A DNA stretch of 64,000 bases from Litchfieldella qijiaojingensis (lineage in GTDB: Bacteria; Pseudomonadota; Gammaproteobacteria; Pseudomonadales; Halomonadaceae). Under the pieces are notes generated by a model. That model was not told where the DNA came from. It saw only the letters and a list, made by a program, of their open reading frames with translations, and made no database searches. The stretch is from positions 248,001 to 312,000 of the forward strand of contig NZ_BMXS01000003.1 of NCBI RefSeq assembly GCF_014651875.1, read 5' to 3'. Shown here piece by piece: positions 31,282 to 41,647 of the stretch (position 1 is its first letter; every line of letters starts with the position of its first letter). Made by a program: the position numbers and the translations under genes.

Positions 31282-32031
31282 ATGCGAACGGCACTGATTG
31301 CCGGCAATTGGAAGATGAACGGGTCACTGGCGCTGGTCGAGCGCTTTGCTCAAGCCTTTGTCGAGACACGCTTGCCGGCAGGTGTCGAAGTGGCGCTGAT
31401 GGTACCGTCACCTTATCTGGATGCGGCCCGGGGAGCATTTGGCGGTACGCCGGTGGCAACCGGGGCGCAAACGCTCCATCCGGAATCCAATGGTGCCTTC
31501 ACCGGCGAAGTCAGCGGTGCGATGCTGGCCGAACTCGGCGCTCGCTATGTGTTGGTCGGTCATTCCGAACGACGCAGCCTGTTCCACGAAGACGATGCTG
31601 CGGTGCTGGCACGGGTCAAGGCCGCACTCGTCGCGGATCTGACACCGGTCCTATGCGTTGGCGAGAGTCTTGAAGAGCGCGAGGCAGATCGTACCGAAGC
31701 CGTGGTGCTGGGGCAGGTGACCGCGGTTCTCGATGCTCTTGAGCCCGCAGAGCGAGAGCGGCTTGTCATCGCTTATGAGCCGGTATGGGCAATCGGGACC
31801 GGCAAGACCGCCACTCCCGAGCAGGCGCAAGCTGTGCACGCTGTGATCCGCTCCCGACTCAGGGAATATGACGCAACGTTGGCCGAGGGCATGCGCCTGT
31901 TGTACGGTGGCAGCATGAAGGCGGCCAATGCTGCGGAGTTGCTCGTGCAACCCGACATCGACGGCGGCCTGGTAGGCGGGGCTTCACTCAAGGTCGACGA
32001 TTTTCTAGCCATTTGCCAGTCAGCAGGTTAA
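31282..32031 (+). CDS. tpiA: Triosephosphate isomerase
   Basis: Interconverts dihydroxyacetone phosphate and glyceraldehyde-3-phosphate. The 249-residue TIM barrel has MRTALIAGNWKMNGS at the start (Asn and Lys of the active site), YVLVGHSERR (catalytic His), VIAYEPVWAIGTGKTATPEQ (catalytic Glu and loop 6), and LYGGSMKAANAAELL near the end. It lies 131 nt downstream of glmM; that gap shows nothing convincing. secG follows after 4 nt. Confidence 0.98.
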   Translation: MRTALIAGNWKMNGSLALVERFAQAFVETRLPAGVEVALMVPSPYLDAARGAFGGTPVATGAQTLHPESNGAFTGEVSGAMLAELGARYVLVGHSERRSLFHEDDAAVLARVKAALVADLTPVLCVGESLEEREADRTEAVVLGQVTAVLDALEPAERERLVIAYEPVWAIGTGKTATPEQAQAVHAVIRSRLREYDATLAEGMRLLYGGSMKAANAAELLVQPDIDGGLVGGASLKVDDFLAICQSAG

Positions 32032-32035
32032 ACCC

Positions 32036-32395
32036 ATGCAAGTTGCCATTCTCATGATCCATGTGGCGATCGCCATCGCCTTGGTCGCTCTCGTCCTGCT
32101 GCAACAGGGCAAGGGGGCAGAAGCTGGTGCCGCCTTTGGGGGCGGTGCCTCCCAAACCGTGTTCGGTTCACGTGGCAGCGGCAGTTTCCTGTCCAAGCTT
32201 ACCGCCGTGCTTGCCGCATCCTTCTTTGCGACCTCGCTGACTCTGGCCTATTTCGCCTCCCAAACTGGCGAAGCCCCCGAGGCCGGAATCCCGGATGCGC
32301 GCGTGATCGAACAGCAAAACGGCGTGCCTACCCTTGACGAAGAGGCAGGAGACGTGGATAATGCCGCGCCAGTGCTGGAGGAAAGCAGCGACTGA
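32036..32395 (+). CDS. secG: Preprotein translocase subunit SecG
   Basis: Small subunit of the SecYEG channel that stimulates export. The 119-residue product has two membrane segments (about residues 3-23 and 55-75) separated by the conserved loop VLLQQGKGAEAGAAFGGGASQTVFGSRGSGSFLSKLTA. The C-terminal 40 residues are acidic and unlike E. coli. The secG to tRNA-Leu neighbourhood is ancient in gammaproteobacteria. Confidence 0.95.
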   Translation: MQVAILMIHVAIAIALVALVLLQQGKGAEAGAAFGGGASQTVFGSRGSGSFLSKLTAVLAASFFATSLTLAYFASQTGEAPEAGIPDARVIEQQNGVPTLDEEAGDVDNAAPVLEESSD

Positions 32396-32425
32396 CGTCA
32401 TTGCTTTTCCAACGCGCTCCCCGAT

Positions 32426-32512
32426 GCCGAAGTGGTGGAATTGGTAGACACGCTATCTTGAGGGGGTAGTGACCTTATGGTCGTGCGGGTTCAAGTCCCG
32501 CCTTCGGCACCA
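32426..32512 (+). tRNA. leuU: tRNA-Leu (GAG)
   Basis: 87-nt class II tRNA with encoded CCA. Acceptor GCCGAAG/CTTCGGC, D arm with TGGTGGAATTGGTAGACA, anticodon loop TTGAGGG (anticodon GAG), a long variable arm (GTGACCTTATGGTCGT) and GGTTCAAGTCC T loop. It sits between secG and rimP as leuU does in E. coli. Confidence 0.97.
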
Positions 32513-32576
32513 ACTGAATGCCGCCTGTCAGTGGACGTTCAGCGCAAGATTGGCATGCCGGCGATGCTACGTTTTC

Positions 32577-32605
32577 TTGACGAAATCGTGAGTCTCTCTT
32601 ATAAT
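32577..32605 (+). promoter_or_regulatory. Strong sigma-70 promoter of tRNA-fMet
   Basis: TTGACG (32577-32582), exactly 17 nt, then TATAAT (32600-32605), 15 nt before the mature tRNA 5' end. This may also drive rimP-nusA-infB. Confidence 0.85.
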
Positions 32606-32620
32606 CGCCGACCTGTATGA

Positions 32621-32697
<77 letters not shown>

Positions 32698-32762
32698 TTT
32701 CGCCGAAGTCATTGCCTTGTCGAGGGGCCTCGGTGAGTGGTGTGAAAGGTTTCTTGTAAAAG

Positions 32763-32787
32763 GCCCCTTCCAATGAAGGGGCTTTTT
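32763..32787 (+). terminator. Terminator after tRNA-fMet
   Basis: GCCCCTTC-CAAT-GAAGGGGC stem followed by TTTTT. It lies before rimP and may end most tRNA transcripts while letting some reach rimP. Confidence 0.9.
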
Positions 32788-32903
32788 GTTAGCAGCTCAT
32801 CTGTTGACCGTTCAGGTGTTAACAGCAATGCCAATCAGCCACCTAGCTTTTTCATGAACTCCTGGTCAGGTGCCTGATGCAACGGCTGTAGGAGTCTTCG
32901 TCT

Positions 32904-33365
32904 GTGGCAATCAAGGACGCGGCGCTGTATGCGCTCATCGAGCCAGTGGTGACATCCATGGGCTTCGAACTCTGGGGAATCGACTATCTTTCCCAGGGAA
33001 AACATTCCCGACTGGTGATCTACATCGACAGCTCCGAAGGGGTGTCGGTGGAGGATTGTGCCAGTATCAGCCGACAAGTGAGCGCCGTGCTCGATGTCGA
33101 GGATCCGATCGCTGGCGAGTATCGCCTGGAAGTGTCCTCACCTGGAATGGACCGTCCGCTGTTCACCCTCGACCACTTCGCGCGCTTCAAAGGCCATGTG
33201 GTTGCCCTCAAGCTGCGCACACCCTTCGAAGGTCGGCGCAAGTTCCAAGGGCTGTTGGCTGGGATCGAAGGTGACGAAGTGTTGTTGCAACTCGACGGCG
33301 AAGAGTACTGCTTTCCCATCGATACCATCGATCAAGCGCGGATCGTTCCGCAGTTCGATGCTTAA
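32904..33365 (+). CDS. rimP: Ribosome maturation factor RimP
   Basis: Needed for 30S subunit maturation. The 153-residue protein has the N-terminal ALIEPVVTSMGFELWGIDYLSQGKHSRLVIYIDSSEGVSVEDC and YRLEVSSPGMDRPLFTLDHFARFKG, both diagnostic, then an SH3-like C-terminal domain. It starts at GTG 32904 with GGAG about 10 nt upstream. It is first of the nusA-infB translation unit; nusA follows 27 nt later. Confidence 0.95.
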   Translation: MAIKDAALYALIEPVVTSMGFELWGIDYLSQGKHSRLVIYIDSSEGVSVEDCASISRQVSAVLDVEDPIAGEYRLEVSSPGMDRPLFTLDHFARFKGHVVALKLRTPFEGRRKFQGLLAGIEGDEVLLQLDGEEYCFPIDTIDQARIVPQFDA

Positions 33366-33392
33366 GGACTGGTTTTCAGGCGAGGCAAAGGC

Positions 33393-34886
33393 ATGAGCAA
33401 AGAGATTCTGATGGTCGTTGATGCGATCTCGAATGAAAAGGGCGTGCCCCGTGAAGTGATTTTCGAGGCGGTGGAAGCCGCCCTGGCAAGCGCGTCCCGC
33501 AAGCGTTTTGACGGCCAGGAAGTCAGTGTCCGGGTCAAGATCGATCGCTCGACCGGTGATTACGAGACCTTCCGGCGCTGGGTGGTCGTCGAAGACGACG
33601 AATTCGAGAACCCCGATGCCGAAATCAAGCAGTCGTTCGCCGAGCGTCGCGATCCACCACTGGGCTTGGGCGACGTGGTCGAGGAACATATCGAGAATGC
33701 CGCCTTCGGGCGCATCGCGGCGCAGACCGCCAAGCAGGTCATCGTCCAGAAGGTGCGTGAGGCCGAGCGTGCGGAAGTCGTGCGTCAATATGCCGAGCGC
33801 GAAGGCGAGCTGGTCGCCGGCATCGTCAAGAAGACCACACGTGACGGGTTGATCATCGACCTTGGTGATAACGCCGAGGCGTTCCTGCCGCGTAGCGAGA
33901 TGATTCCCGGCGAGCGCTATCGTTTGAACGAGCGTGTACGGGCGTTGTTGACCAAGGTCGATGCCGAGGCGCGCGGTGCCCAGCTCATTCTGTCGCGGAC
34001 CTGTCCCGAGTTGATCATCGAACTGTTCAAGATCGAGGTGCCAGAGATCGCTGAACAGCTCATCGAAATCAAAGGCGCAGCCCGAGACCCTGGTTCACGG
34101 GCCAAGATCGCCGTCAAGACCAATGACAAGCGCATCGATCCGGTGGGTGCGTGCGTCGGCATGCGTGGCTCGCGCGTGCAGGCGGTGTCCACCGAGTTGC
34201 GCAACGAGAGGGTCGACATCATTCTGTGGGACGACAACCCCGCGCAGTTGGTGATCAATGCCATGGCGCCGGCGGATGTCGCCTCGATCCTGGTCGACGA
34301 GGATACTCACTCGATGGATGTCGCCGTCGCGGAGGACAATCTTGCCCAGGCAATCGGGCGTAGCGGGCAGAACGTGCGGCTGGCCTCCGAGCTGACCGGT
34401 TGGAAACTCAATGTGATGACCGAGGCAGAGGCCGAAGGCAAGCGCGAGCAGGAGATCGACAGCCTGGTCGAGCATTTCATCCAGCATCTGGAGATCGACG
34501 AGGAACTGGCACGGATACTGGTCGATGAAGGTTTTACCTCACTCGAGGAAATCGCCTACGTACCACTTGAGGAGATGCTCGAGATCGAGGAGTTCGAGGA
34601 GGAGCTTGTCGAGGAGTTGCGGGCGCGCGCCAAGGATGAACTGCTGAATCTGGCGATCGCTTCCGAGGAGCAGCTCGATGGCGCACAGCCCGCCGAAGAC
34701 CTGCTCGAGATGGAGGGGATGGAGCGCCACCTGGCTTACATTCTGGCCAGCCGAGGCATCGTCACCATGGAGGACCTTGCCGAGCAGTCCGTCGATGATC
34801 TCAAGGACATCGAGGACGTGGACGAGGAGCGCGCTGCGGCACTGATCATGACTGCCCGTGCGCCTTGGTTCGAGAGCGAACAGTAA
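33393..34886 (+). CDS. nusA: Transcription termination/antitermination factor NusA
   Basis: RNA polymerase accessory factor for pausing, termination and rRNA antitermination. The 497-residue product has the polymerase-binding N-terminal domain, an S1 domain ([35 protein letters not shown]), two KH domains ([53 protein letters not shown]), and two C-terminal acidic repeats (after about residue 365) as in E. coli NusA. It is between rimP and infB. Confidence 0.98.
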   Translation: MSKEILMVVDAISNEKGVPREVIFEAVEAALASASRKRFDGQEVSVRVKIDRSTGDYETFRRWVVVEDDEFENPDAEIKQSFAERRDPPLGLGDVVEEHIENAAFGRIAAQTAKQVIVQKVREAERAEVVRQYAEREGELVAGIVKKTTRDGLIIDLGDNAEAFLPRSEMIPGERYRLNERVRALLTKVDAEARGAQLILSRTCPELIIELFKIEVPEIAEQLIEIKGAARDPGSRAKIAVKTNDKRIDPVGACVGMRGSRVQAVSTELRNERVDIILWDDNPAQLVINAMAPADVASILVDEDTHSMDVAVAEDNLAQAIGRSGQNVRLASELTGWKLNVMTEAEAEGKREQEIDSLVEHFIQHLEIDEELARILVDEGFTSLEEIAYVPLEEMLEIEEFEEELVEELRARAKDELLNLAIASEEQLDGAQPAEDLLEMEGMERHLAYILASRGIVTMEDLAEQSVDDLKDIEDVDEERAAALIMTARAPWFESEQ

Positions 34887-34913
34887 ACAGGTCACGGGCT
34901 CAGGAGGGTCGTA

Positions 34914-37454
34914 ATGTCAGAAATGACCGTTAAAGATTTTGCAGCCAAGGTGGGGCGTGAAGTACCCCGCCTGCTGGAGCAGATGAAGGAAGCGGGTCTG
35001 CCGCACAAGTCAGAGGCCGATGCCGTGTCCGAGGAGGACAAGCAGTGCCTGCTCGACCACCTCACTAAAAGCCATGGCGGCGGTCGTGGCCCAAAGAACC
35101 GCATCACTCTGACGCGCAAGACCAAGAGCCGTATTCGCACCGGTGAACGCGGTAAGACCATCGAGGTGCAGGTACGCAAGAAGCGCACCTACGTCAAGCG
35201 CGCTGAAGAAGAACAGGCGCCGCCCGAGCCCAAGGTCGAGGAGAGTGGCCCTCGTCAACTGGTGGGCGATATGGCCGACTCGCAGCAGGCTCAGGCCGAG
35301 GCGGAAAAAGCCGCTCAGGCTGAAGCCAAGGCAGCCGAGGAGCGCGCGCGCGAGGAAGCGGCCAAGGCCGAGAAAGCCAAGCCTGAACAGGCCACGTCGG
35401 CACAGCCCGAACCGGTTCCGGAGCCCGAGATCCCGGTTCCGGAGCTCGATGTCGTGCAGCCGGCCGATGAACCCCCGGCTCCACCCAAGGAGGGACGGAG
35501 CGATCGCCGTACCGCACCGCCCAAGAAGGCTGCGGCCAAGAAAGGTCGTCATGGCGTGCGCGATGATGACGATGATCGCAGTGAGCGCGATGAACGTCGT
35601 CGCGGCGGCAAGAAGGTCAAACGTGCCGAGCGGCGCGGCTCTCGCCGCGGCGGCCGTGACAGCGGTGGCAAGCACGGTTTCCAGAAGCCGACCCAGCCGA
35701 TAGTACGCGAGGTATCGATCCCTGAGTCGATCAGTGTCGCCGACCTGGCCGACAAGATGTCGATCAAGGCCAATGAGGTCATCAAGACCATGTTCACCAT
35801 GGGCGCGGCGGTGACCATCAACCAGACCATCGACCAGGACACCGCGGCCATCGTGGTCGAGGAGATGGGGCACAAGCCCAAACTGGTCAAGGACGACGCG
35901 CTGGAGACCGAGGTGCTCGAAGGCATCTCCTACGAAGGCGAGGAGATCACCCGTGCACCGGTCGTGACCGTCATGGGGCACGTCGACCACGGCAAGACCT
36001 CGTTGCTCGACTACATCCGCCGCACCAAGGTAGCCACTGGCGAAGCCGGGGGCATTACCCAGCATATCGGTGCCTATCACGTCGAGCACGAGAATGGTGA
36101 CATCACCTTCCTTGATACCCCGGGGCACGCGGCCTTCACCGCTATGCGCGCTCGTGGTGCCCAGGCCACTGACGTGGTCATCCTGGTGGTAGCCGCCGAT
36201 GACGGTGTGATGCCACAGACCATTGAGGCCATCGAGCACGCCAAGGCGGCCGAGGTGCCGATGGTGGTGGCTGTCAACAAGATCGACAAGCAGGGCGCCG
36301 ACCCGGACCGGGTCAAGAACGAGCTATCCCAGCATGGTGTGATCTCCGAGGAGTGGGGTGGCGACACCCAGTTCGTGCATGTTTCGGCCAAGACCGGTGA
36401 AGGCATCGATGAACTGCTCGAGGCGGTACTGCTGGTGGCCGAGGTGCTCGAACTCAAGGCAGTGCCCGAGGCCCCCGGCAAGGGGGTGGTGGTCGAGTCG
36501 CGTCTCGACAAGGGGCGTGGTCCGGTGGCCACGGTGCTGGTCCAGAACGGTACCTTGAAGCGCGGCGATATTGTGCTTGCCGGTCTGCATTACGGCCGGG
36601 TGCGGGCGCTGACCAACGAGCTTGGCAGTCAGGTCGAGGAAGTCGGCCCGGCGATGCCGGTGGAGATTCAGGGGCTCGATGGGACGCCCGATGCCGGCGA
36701 TGACTTCATGGTCGTGGCCGACGAGAAGAAAGCCCGCGAGGTTGCCAACTTCCGTCAGGGCAAGTACCGCGAAGTGCGCCTGGCGCGTCAGCAGAAGGCC
36801 AAGCTGGAGAACATGTTCAGCCAGATGGGCCAAGACGAAGCGGCCAAGGTCAACATTGTCCTCAAAGCCGATGTGCAGGGCTCGCTGGAAGCAATCAAAG
36901 GCGCGCTCGAAGAGCTGTCCACCGACGAAGTCCAGGTTTCCGTGGTTTCTTCCGGGGTCGGTGGCATCACCGGCACCGATGCCAACCTGGCGCTGGCCAG
37001 TGACGCCATTGTGATCGGCTTCAACGTGCGTGCCGACGCCTCGGCCCGCGAGATCATCGAGCGCGAGGGGCTGGACCTGCGCTATTACAGCGTCATCTAC
37101 CAGCTGATCGACGAGGTCAAGCAGGCCATGAGCGGCATGCTGGCACCGGAGTGGAAGGAAGAGATCATTGGCGTGGCCGAAGTACGCGATGTCTTCCGTG
37201 CTCCCAAGATCGGCGCCGTGGCCGGCTGTATGGTGGTCGAGGGCACCGTCCATCGCAACAAGAAGATCCGCGTGCTGCGTGACAACGTGGTGATCTTCGA
37301 GGGCGAGCTGGAATCCCTGCGTCGCTACAAGGATGACGTCAACGAAGTACGTAACGGCATGGAATGTGGTATCGGCGTCAAGAACTACAATGATGTCCAG
37401 ACCGGTGACAAGATCGAGGTCTTCGATCAAGTCAAGGTCGAGCGTAGTCTGTAA
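34914..37454 (+). CDS. infB: Translation initiation factor IF-2
   Basis: GTPase that brings fMet-tRNA to the 30S subunit. The 846-residue protein has the N-terminal [23 protein letters not shown] helix domain, a long Ala/Glu/Lys-rich linker and a Lys/Arg/Asp-rich stretch (to about 260), a second IF2_N domain, the G domain ([31 protein letters not shown]) and domains II-IV ending in the fMet-binding barrel. An internal start giving a shorter IF2 form, as in E. coli, is possible but not located. GGAGG precedes the ATG. Confidence 0.98.
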   Translation: MSEMTVKDFAAKVGREVPRLLEQMKEAGLPHKSEADAVSEEDKQCLLDHLTKSHGGGRGPKNRITLTRKTKSRIRTGERGKTIEVQVRKKRTYVKRAEEEQAPPEPKVEESGPRQLVGDMADSQQAQAEAEKAAQAEAKAAEERAREEAAKAEKAKPEQATSAQPEPVPEPEIPVPELDVVQPADEPPAPPKEGRSDRRTAPPKKAAAKKGRHGVRDDDDDRSERDERRRGGKKVKRAERRGSRRGGRDSGGKHGFQKPTQPIVREVSIPESISVADLADKMSIKANEVIKTMFTMGAAVTINQTIDQDTAAIVVEEMGHKPKLVKDDALETEVLEGISYEGEEITRAPVVTVMGHVDHGKTSLLDYIRRTKVATGEAGGITQHIGAYHVEHENGDITFLDTPGHAAFTAMRARGAQATDVVILVVAADDGVMPQTIEAIEHAKAAEVPMVVAVNKIDKQGADPDRVKNELSQHGVISEEWGGDTQFVHVSAKTGEGIDELLEAVLLVAEVLELKAVPEAPGKGVVVESRLDKGRGPVATVLVQNGTLKRGDIVLAGLHYGRVRALTNELGSQVEEVGPAMPVEIQGLDGTPDAGDDFMVVADEKKAREVANFRQGKYREVRLARQQKAKLENMFSQMGQDEAAKVNIVLKADVQGSLEAIKGALEELSTDEVQVSVVSSGVGGITGTDANLALASDAIVIGFNVRADASAREIIEREGLDLRYYSVIYQLIDEVKQAMSGMLAPEWKEEIIGVAEVRDVFRAPKIGAVAGCMVVEGTVHRNKKIRVLRDNVVIFEGELESLRRYKDDVNEVRNGMECGIGVKNYNDVQTGDKIEVFDQVKVERSL

Positions 37455-37474
37455 GCCGCCGAGGAGCGACGCCG

Positions 37475-37885
37475 ATGCGTGAGTTCAAGCGTACCGACCG
37501 GGTCGCCGATCAGCTCCAACAGGAGCTGGCGGTGTTGATCCAGCGCGAGATCAAGGATCCGCGCCTGGGCATGGTGACCGTCAGCGGGGTCACGGTCAGC
37601 CGTGACCTCGCCTATGCGGACGTCTATGTGACGCTGCTCGGGGAGAACGACCTCGAACGGATCCGGGCCAATCTCAAGGTGCTCAAACGTGCCGCGGGGT
37701 TCCTGCGTACCCAGGTTGCGCGCCGCATTAAACTGCGTCATGTGCCGGAATTGCGCTTTCATTATGATGAGACCCTGGTGCGCGGACGGCGCCTGTCGTC
37801 ACTGATCGAGGAGGCGGTCGCCAGCGATCGTGCTCGTCACGAACATGATGGGCCGCAAGGCGACGAGGACGAGGATACTCACTGA
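37475..37885 (+). CDS. rbfA: 30S ribosome-binding factor RbfA
   Basis: Cold-shock-related factor for 16S rRNA 5' end maturation. The 136-residue protein starts MREFKRTDRVADQLQQELAVLIQREIKDPRLGMVTVSGVTVSRDL and has the KH-like core with the conserved RRIKLRHVPELRFHYDETLVRG. An acidic and His-containing tail follows. Its stop overlaps the truB start (TGATG), so the genes are coupled. Confidence 0.96.
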   Translation: MREFKRTDRVADQLQQELAVLIQREIKDPRLGMVTVSGVTVSRDLAYADVYVTLLGENDLERIRANLKVLKRAAGFLRTQVARRIKLRHVPELRFHYDETLVRGRRLSSLIEEAVASDRARHEHDGPQGDEDEDTH

Positions 37886-38814
37886 TGGCACGTCGGCGTC
37901 GTGGCCTGCCGGTAAGCGGTGTGCTGTTGCTCGACAAGCCCCAGGGAATGTCGAGCAACCAGGTATTGCAGCGCGTACGGCGGCTTTTCCAGGCCCAGAA
38001 AGCCGGGCACACCGGCACTCTGGATCCGATGGCCACTGGCCTGCTGCCGATATGTTTCGGCGAGGCAACCAAGTTCTCTTCGCATCTGCTCGAGGCTGAC
38101 AAGGTCTATCGTACCCGGGCCCGGTTGGGCGAGGTCACTGATAGCGGCGATGCCGAGGGCGAGGTGGTTGAACGACTGCCGGTGCCGCCGTTCGGCGAAG
38201 CCGAGCTGCGCGATGTATTGGTACGCTTTCGTGGCGAGATCGAGCAGGTGCCGCCGATGTACTCAGCCCTGAAACACCAAGGACGCCCGCTCTATGAACT
38301 GGCCCGGCAGGGCAAGACGATCGAACGTGCAGTTCGGCGCGTGAAGGTTTATGATACGCGCCTTCTTTCGCACGACGATGCCAGCTTCGAGTTCGAAGTG
38401 TCGTGCAGCAAGGGAACCTACATTCGCACTCTGGCCGAGGATATCGGCCGGGAATTGGGCTGTGGAGCGCATATCACCGCGCTGCGGCGGCTCAAGACAG
38501 GGCCTTTCGAGGCCGACGGTATGCACACGCTGGAAACCTTGGAGGCGTTGCCCAACCAGGCCGCTCGTGAAGCGTTGCTGTTGCCGATGGACGTGTTGGT
38601 TGCTCACTTGCCGGTGATTACCGTCGAGGACAAGCAAGCTTGCCGTCTACTGCACGGCCAGCCGGTTTGCGCCGAAACCAACGGTCTGACGCCTGACAGC
38701 CTGGCACGACTCTACCGTGACGAGGCCTTTCTGGGCCTGGCTACGGTCAAGGCGGTGGGGGAAATCGCTCCCCGGCGCCTGCTGGATACCTCCGCCGCTA
38801 CCGGCGGTGCGTGA
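37885..38814 (+). CDS. truB: tRNA pseudouridine(55) synthase TruB
   Basis: Makes pseudouridine 55 in tRNA T loops. The 309-residue protein has [24 protein letters not shown], the catalytic [24 protein letters not shown] (Asp), the [18 protein letters not shown] segment, and [29 protein letters not shown]. The C-terminal PUA-like domain is present. It overlaps rbfA by one nt. rpsO follows after 109 nt. Confidence 0.97.
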   Translation: MARRRRGLPVSGVLLLDKPQGMSSNQVLQRVRRLFQAQKAGHTGTLDPMATGLLPICFGEATKFSSHLLEADKVYRTRARLGEVTDSGDAEGEVVERLPVPPFGEAELRDVLVRFRGEIEQVPPMYSALKHQGRPLYELARQGKTIERAVRRVKVYDTRLLSHDDASFEFEVSCSKGTYIRTLAEDIGRELGCGAHITALRRLKTGPFEADGMHTLETLEALPNQAAREALLLPMDVLVAHLPVITVEDKQACRLLHGQPVCAETNGLTPDSLARLYRDEAFLGLATVKAVGEIAPRRLLDTSAATGGA

Positions 38815-38923
38815 AGCAACCCGCGATTCGTCGCCCAAGGCGGCGTATGGCAGGCGTGGAGACTGCAAATATGCGTGGTCTCCGACATTCATCACTCAGG
38901 CATATTGCTTACTGGAGAAACAG

Positions 38924-39193
38924 ATGGCACTGACCGCTGAAAAGAAGGCCGAGATCGTCAAGGAATTCGGCCGTGGCGAAAACGATACCGGATCCCCTGA
39001 GGTTCAGGTGGCCCTGCTGAGCGCTAACATCGATGGCCTGCAGGATCACTTCAAGACCAACAAGCAGGATCACCACTCGCGTCGTGGCCTGATCCGCATG
39101 GTCAACCAGCGTCGCAAGCTGCTCGACTACCTCAAGCGCAAGGATTACGAGCGTTATCAGTCGCTTATCCAGCGCCTCGGCCTGCGTCGCTAA
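38924..39193 (+). CDS. rpsO: 30S ribosomal protein S15
   Basis: 89-residue 16S-binding ribosomal protein: [61 protein letters not shown] and the LGLRR end. ACTGGAGAAACAG provides the binding site. In E. coli S15 represses its own translation through a leader pseudoknot; the 109-nt leader here could hold one but I did not establish it. It lies upstream of pnp with a terminator between, as in E. coli. Confidence 0.98.
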   Translation: MALTAEKKAEIVKEFGRGENDTGSPEVQVALLSANIDGLQDHFKTNKQDHHSRRGLIRMVNQRRKLLDYLKRKDYERYQSLIQRLGLRR

Positions 39194-39243
39194 GGAAAAG
39201 GGTAATTCGTTACCGCGAATTCCTCCGTCTCCTGCTGGATGTT

Positions 39244-39280
39244 GAACGGGCAGCCCCTCTTGGGGCTGCCCGTTCTTTAT
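39244..39280 (+). terminator. Terminator after rpsO
   Basis: GAACGGGCAGCCCC-TCTT-GGGGCTGCCCGTTC, a perfect 14-bp stem with TTTATT after it. Confidence 0.95.
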
Positions 39281-39378
39281 TATGCGCAATCGGTAGCCCT
39301 GGCCCGACTGAACTCCTAAAATGGTCACCGAGTCAAAAACGACCCATACATGAAATCGACAAGTTGAAGGATGTTACC

Positions 39379-41511
39379 GTGAATCCGGTCAAGAAAAGCT
39401 TCCAGTACGGTCGTAGCACCGTCACTCTCGAAACGGGCCGAGTCGCTCGTCAAGCCACCGGCGCCGTTCAGGTGACCATGGACGACACCGTGGTGCTTTG
39501 CACCGTGGTCGGCAAGAAGGAGCTCAAGCCAGGCCAAGACTTCTTCCCGCTGTCCGTGCACTATCAGGAAAAGACCTACTCGGTAGGCAAGATTCCCGGT
39601 GGCTTCTTCAAACGCGAAGGACGTCCCACGGAGAAGGAGACCCTGACCTCACGGCTGATCGACCGCCCGATCCGTCCACTGTTTCCCAAGGGCTTCATGA
39701 ACGAGGTGCAGGTCATCTGCACCGTGTTGTCAGCCGATCGCAACCATGATCCGGACATCGCCGCGATGATCGGCACCTCGGCGGCGCTGGCCATCTCCGG
39801 ACTGCCGTTCAATGGGCCGATCGGCGCCGCTCGTGTCGGCTTTACCGAGGATAATGGCTACTTCCTCAACCCCAGCGTCGAGGAGCTTGCTTCTTCCGAA
39901 CTGGACATGGTCGTCGCTGGCACCGATAAGGCCGTGCTGATGGTCGAGTCCGAAGCCAAGGAGCTCTCGGAAGACGAGATGCTGGGCGCGGTACTTTATG
40001 CTCATCAGGAAATGCAGATCGCCATCCAGGCCATCAACGAACTGGTCGCGCAAGCCGGCAAGCCCAAGTGGGACTGGCAGCCTCCGGCCGAGAACGTCGC
40101 GCTCAAGGATGCCATCAAGGCCGGCTTCGAAGCCAAGGTCGGCGATGCCTATCGCATCACCGACAAGATGGCTCGTCAGGATGCCCTGGCCGAGCTGAAG
40201 CAGGCCGCCATCGAGCAGCTCGTTGGCGAGGATGAAGGCCAGTTCGATGCCGACGACGTGGCCGGTGCTTTCGCCAGCCTCGAGAAGCAGGTGGTGCGTT
40301 CGCGTGTGATCAATGGCGAGCCGCGTATCGATGGTCGCGATCACAGGACTGTGCGCCCGTTGGACATCGGTGTCGGCGTACTGCCCAAGACCCATGGTTC
40401 GGCTCTGTTCACCCGCGGCGAGACCCAGGCGATAGTTATCGCCACCTTGGGCACGCTGCGTGACGCCCAGTTGATCGAATCCCTGGAGGGTGAGCGCAAG
40501 GATCGTTTCCTGCTGCACTACAACTTCCCGCCATACTGTGTCGGCGAAGCTGGCTTCATGGGTGGTCCCAAGCGCCGCGAGATTGGCCATGGGCGCCTGG
40601 CTCGGCGTGGTGTGCAGGCCATGTTGCCCGAGGAAGACGACTTCCCCTATACCATTCGCGTGGTGTCCGAAATCACCGAGTCCAACGGCTCCAGCTCGAT
40701 GGCCTCTGTGTGTGGTACCTCGCTGGCACTGATGGATGCCGGGGTGCCGCTCAAGGCGCCGGTAGCGGGCATCGCCATGGGCTTGGTCAAGGACGGTGAC
40801 AAGTTCGCCGTGTTGACCGATATTCTCGGCGACGAGGATCACCTTGGCGACATGGACTTCAAGGTGGCCGGTTCCGCTGACGGTGTCACCGCCCTGCAGA
40901 TGGACATCAAGATCGAGGGCATCAACGAGGAAATCATGGAAACGGCGCTACAGCAGGCCCATCAGGCGCGCCTGCATATCCTCGGTGAGATGAACCAGGT
41001 GATCAGCCAGAGCCGTAGCGAGATCTCCGAGAACGCGCCGTCGATGGCCACCATCAAGATCGATCCGGAAAAGATTCGTGATGTGATCGGCAAGGGTGGC
41101 GCGACCATTCGCAAGATATGCGAAGACACCGGTGCGTCCATCGACCTCGACGACGATGGTACCGTGCGGATCTATGCCGAAGACAAGGCTGCGGCCAAGA
41201 AGGCCATCGACACCGTTCTGGCGATCACTGCCGAGGCCGAGATCGGCAAGCTCTACAAGGGCAAGGTGGTGCGTATCGCCGACTTCGGTGCCTTCGTCAA
41301 TATCATGCCGGGCACCGATGGCTTGGTGCATATCTCGCAGATCGTCCCAGAACGGGTCAACGATGTGCGCGATTACCTCAACGAGGGTGACGAAGTCATC
41401 GTCAAGGTGCTCGATATCGACAACCGTAACCGCGTCAAGCTCTCGATCAAGGAGATCACCGCGGAAGAGAAGGCTGCCTTCGAAACGGAGACCGTCGATA
41501 CCCAGTTGTAA
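39379..41511 (+). CDS. pnp: Polyribonucleotide nucleotidyltransferase (PNPase)
   Basis: Phosphorolytic 3'-5' exoribonuclease of the degradosome. The 710-residue product has two RNase PH domains ([20 protein letters not shown] at the start; [11 protein letters not shown]-like [19 protein letters not shown] in the second), the helical domain, a KH domain ([25 protein letters not shown]) and an S1 domain ([28 protein letters not shown]). I chose GTG 39379, with AAGGAT upstream and matching the family N-terminus; TTG 39364 would add five residues. Confidence 0.97.
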   Translation: MNPVKKSFQYGRSTVTLETGRVARQATGAVQVTMDDTVVLCTVVGKKELKPGQDFFPLSVHYQEKTYSVGKIPGGFFKREGRPTEKETLTSRLIDRPIRPLFPKGFMNEVQVICTVLSADRNHDPDIAAMIGTSAALAISGLPFNGPIGAARVGFTEDNGYFLNPSVEELASSELDMVVAGTDKAVLMVESEAKELSEDEMLGAVLYAHQEMQIAIQAINELVAQAGKPKWDWQPPAENVALKDAIKAGFEAKVGDAYRITDKMARQDALAELKQAAIEQLVGEDEGQFDADDVAGAFASLEKQVVRSRVINGEPRIDGRDHRTVRPLDIGVGVLPKTHGSALFTRGETQAIVIATLGTLRDAQLIESLEGERKDRFLLHYNFPPYCVGEAGFMGGPKRREIGHGRLARRGVQAMLPEEDDFPYTIRVVSEITESNGSSSMASVCGTSLALMDAGVPLKAPVAGIAMGLVKDGDKFAVLTDILGDEDHLGDMDFKVAGSADGVTALQMDIKIEGINEEIMETALQQAHQARLHILGEMNQVISQSRSEISENAPSMATIKIDPEKIRDVIGKGGATIRKICEDTGASIDLDDDGTVRIYAEDKAAAKKAIDTVLAITAEAEIGKLYKGKVVRIADFGAFVNIMPGTDGLVHISQIVPERVNDVRDYLNEGDEVIVKVLDIDNRNRVKLSIKEITAEEKAAFETETVDTQL

Positions 41512-41532
41512 GTGGTAAGTTAGAAGCTGAAA
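41512..41532 (+). repeat. Heptamer-like repeats directly after the pnp stop codon
   Basis: GTGGTAA, GTTAGAA and GCTGAAA follow the TAA stop directly and precede the pnp terminator. They are degenerate members of the same 7-nt pattern seen after greA and the thiolase. Confidence 0.4.
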
Positions 41533-41537
41533 GAACG

Positions 41538-41575
41538 ACCGCCCCCATGGCATCGCCATGGGGGCGGTTTCGTTA
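41538..41575 (+). terminator. Terminator after pnp
   Basis: ACCGCCCCCATGGC-ATC-GCCATGGGGGCGGT, a 14-bp perfect stem, then TTCGTT. It may also stop the convergent thiolase transcript. Confidence 0.85.
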
Positions 41576-41584
41576 GGCTTTGCT

Positions 41585-41647
41585 TTCGAGCTTCGAGCTT
41601 CGAGCTTCGAGCTTCGAGCTTCGAGCTTCGAGCTTCGAGCTTCGAGC
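41585..41647 (-). repeat. Nine tandem copies of a 7-nt repeat abutting the thiolase stop codon
   Basis: Nine perfect head-to-tail copies of GCTCGAA (minus strand; TTCGAGC on plus), 63 nt in all. The first base of the array is the first base after the thiolase TGA. Each unit contains the palindromes AGCT and TCGA across junctions, so the array can fold in many registers. Confidence 0.95.

Noticed and set aside
35010-36239. 409-codon minus-strand frame opposite infB
   Set aside because: It mirrors the Glu/Ala/Lys-rich IF2 linker; Leu/Gly/Arg low-complexity only.
41585-41647. CRISPR array
   Set aside because: The 7-nt repeats are directly abutting with no spacers.
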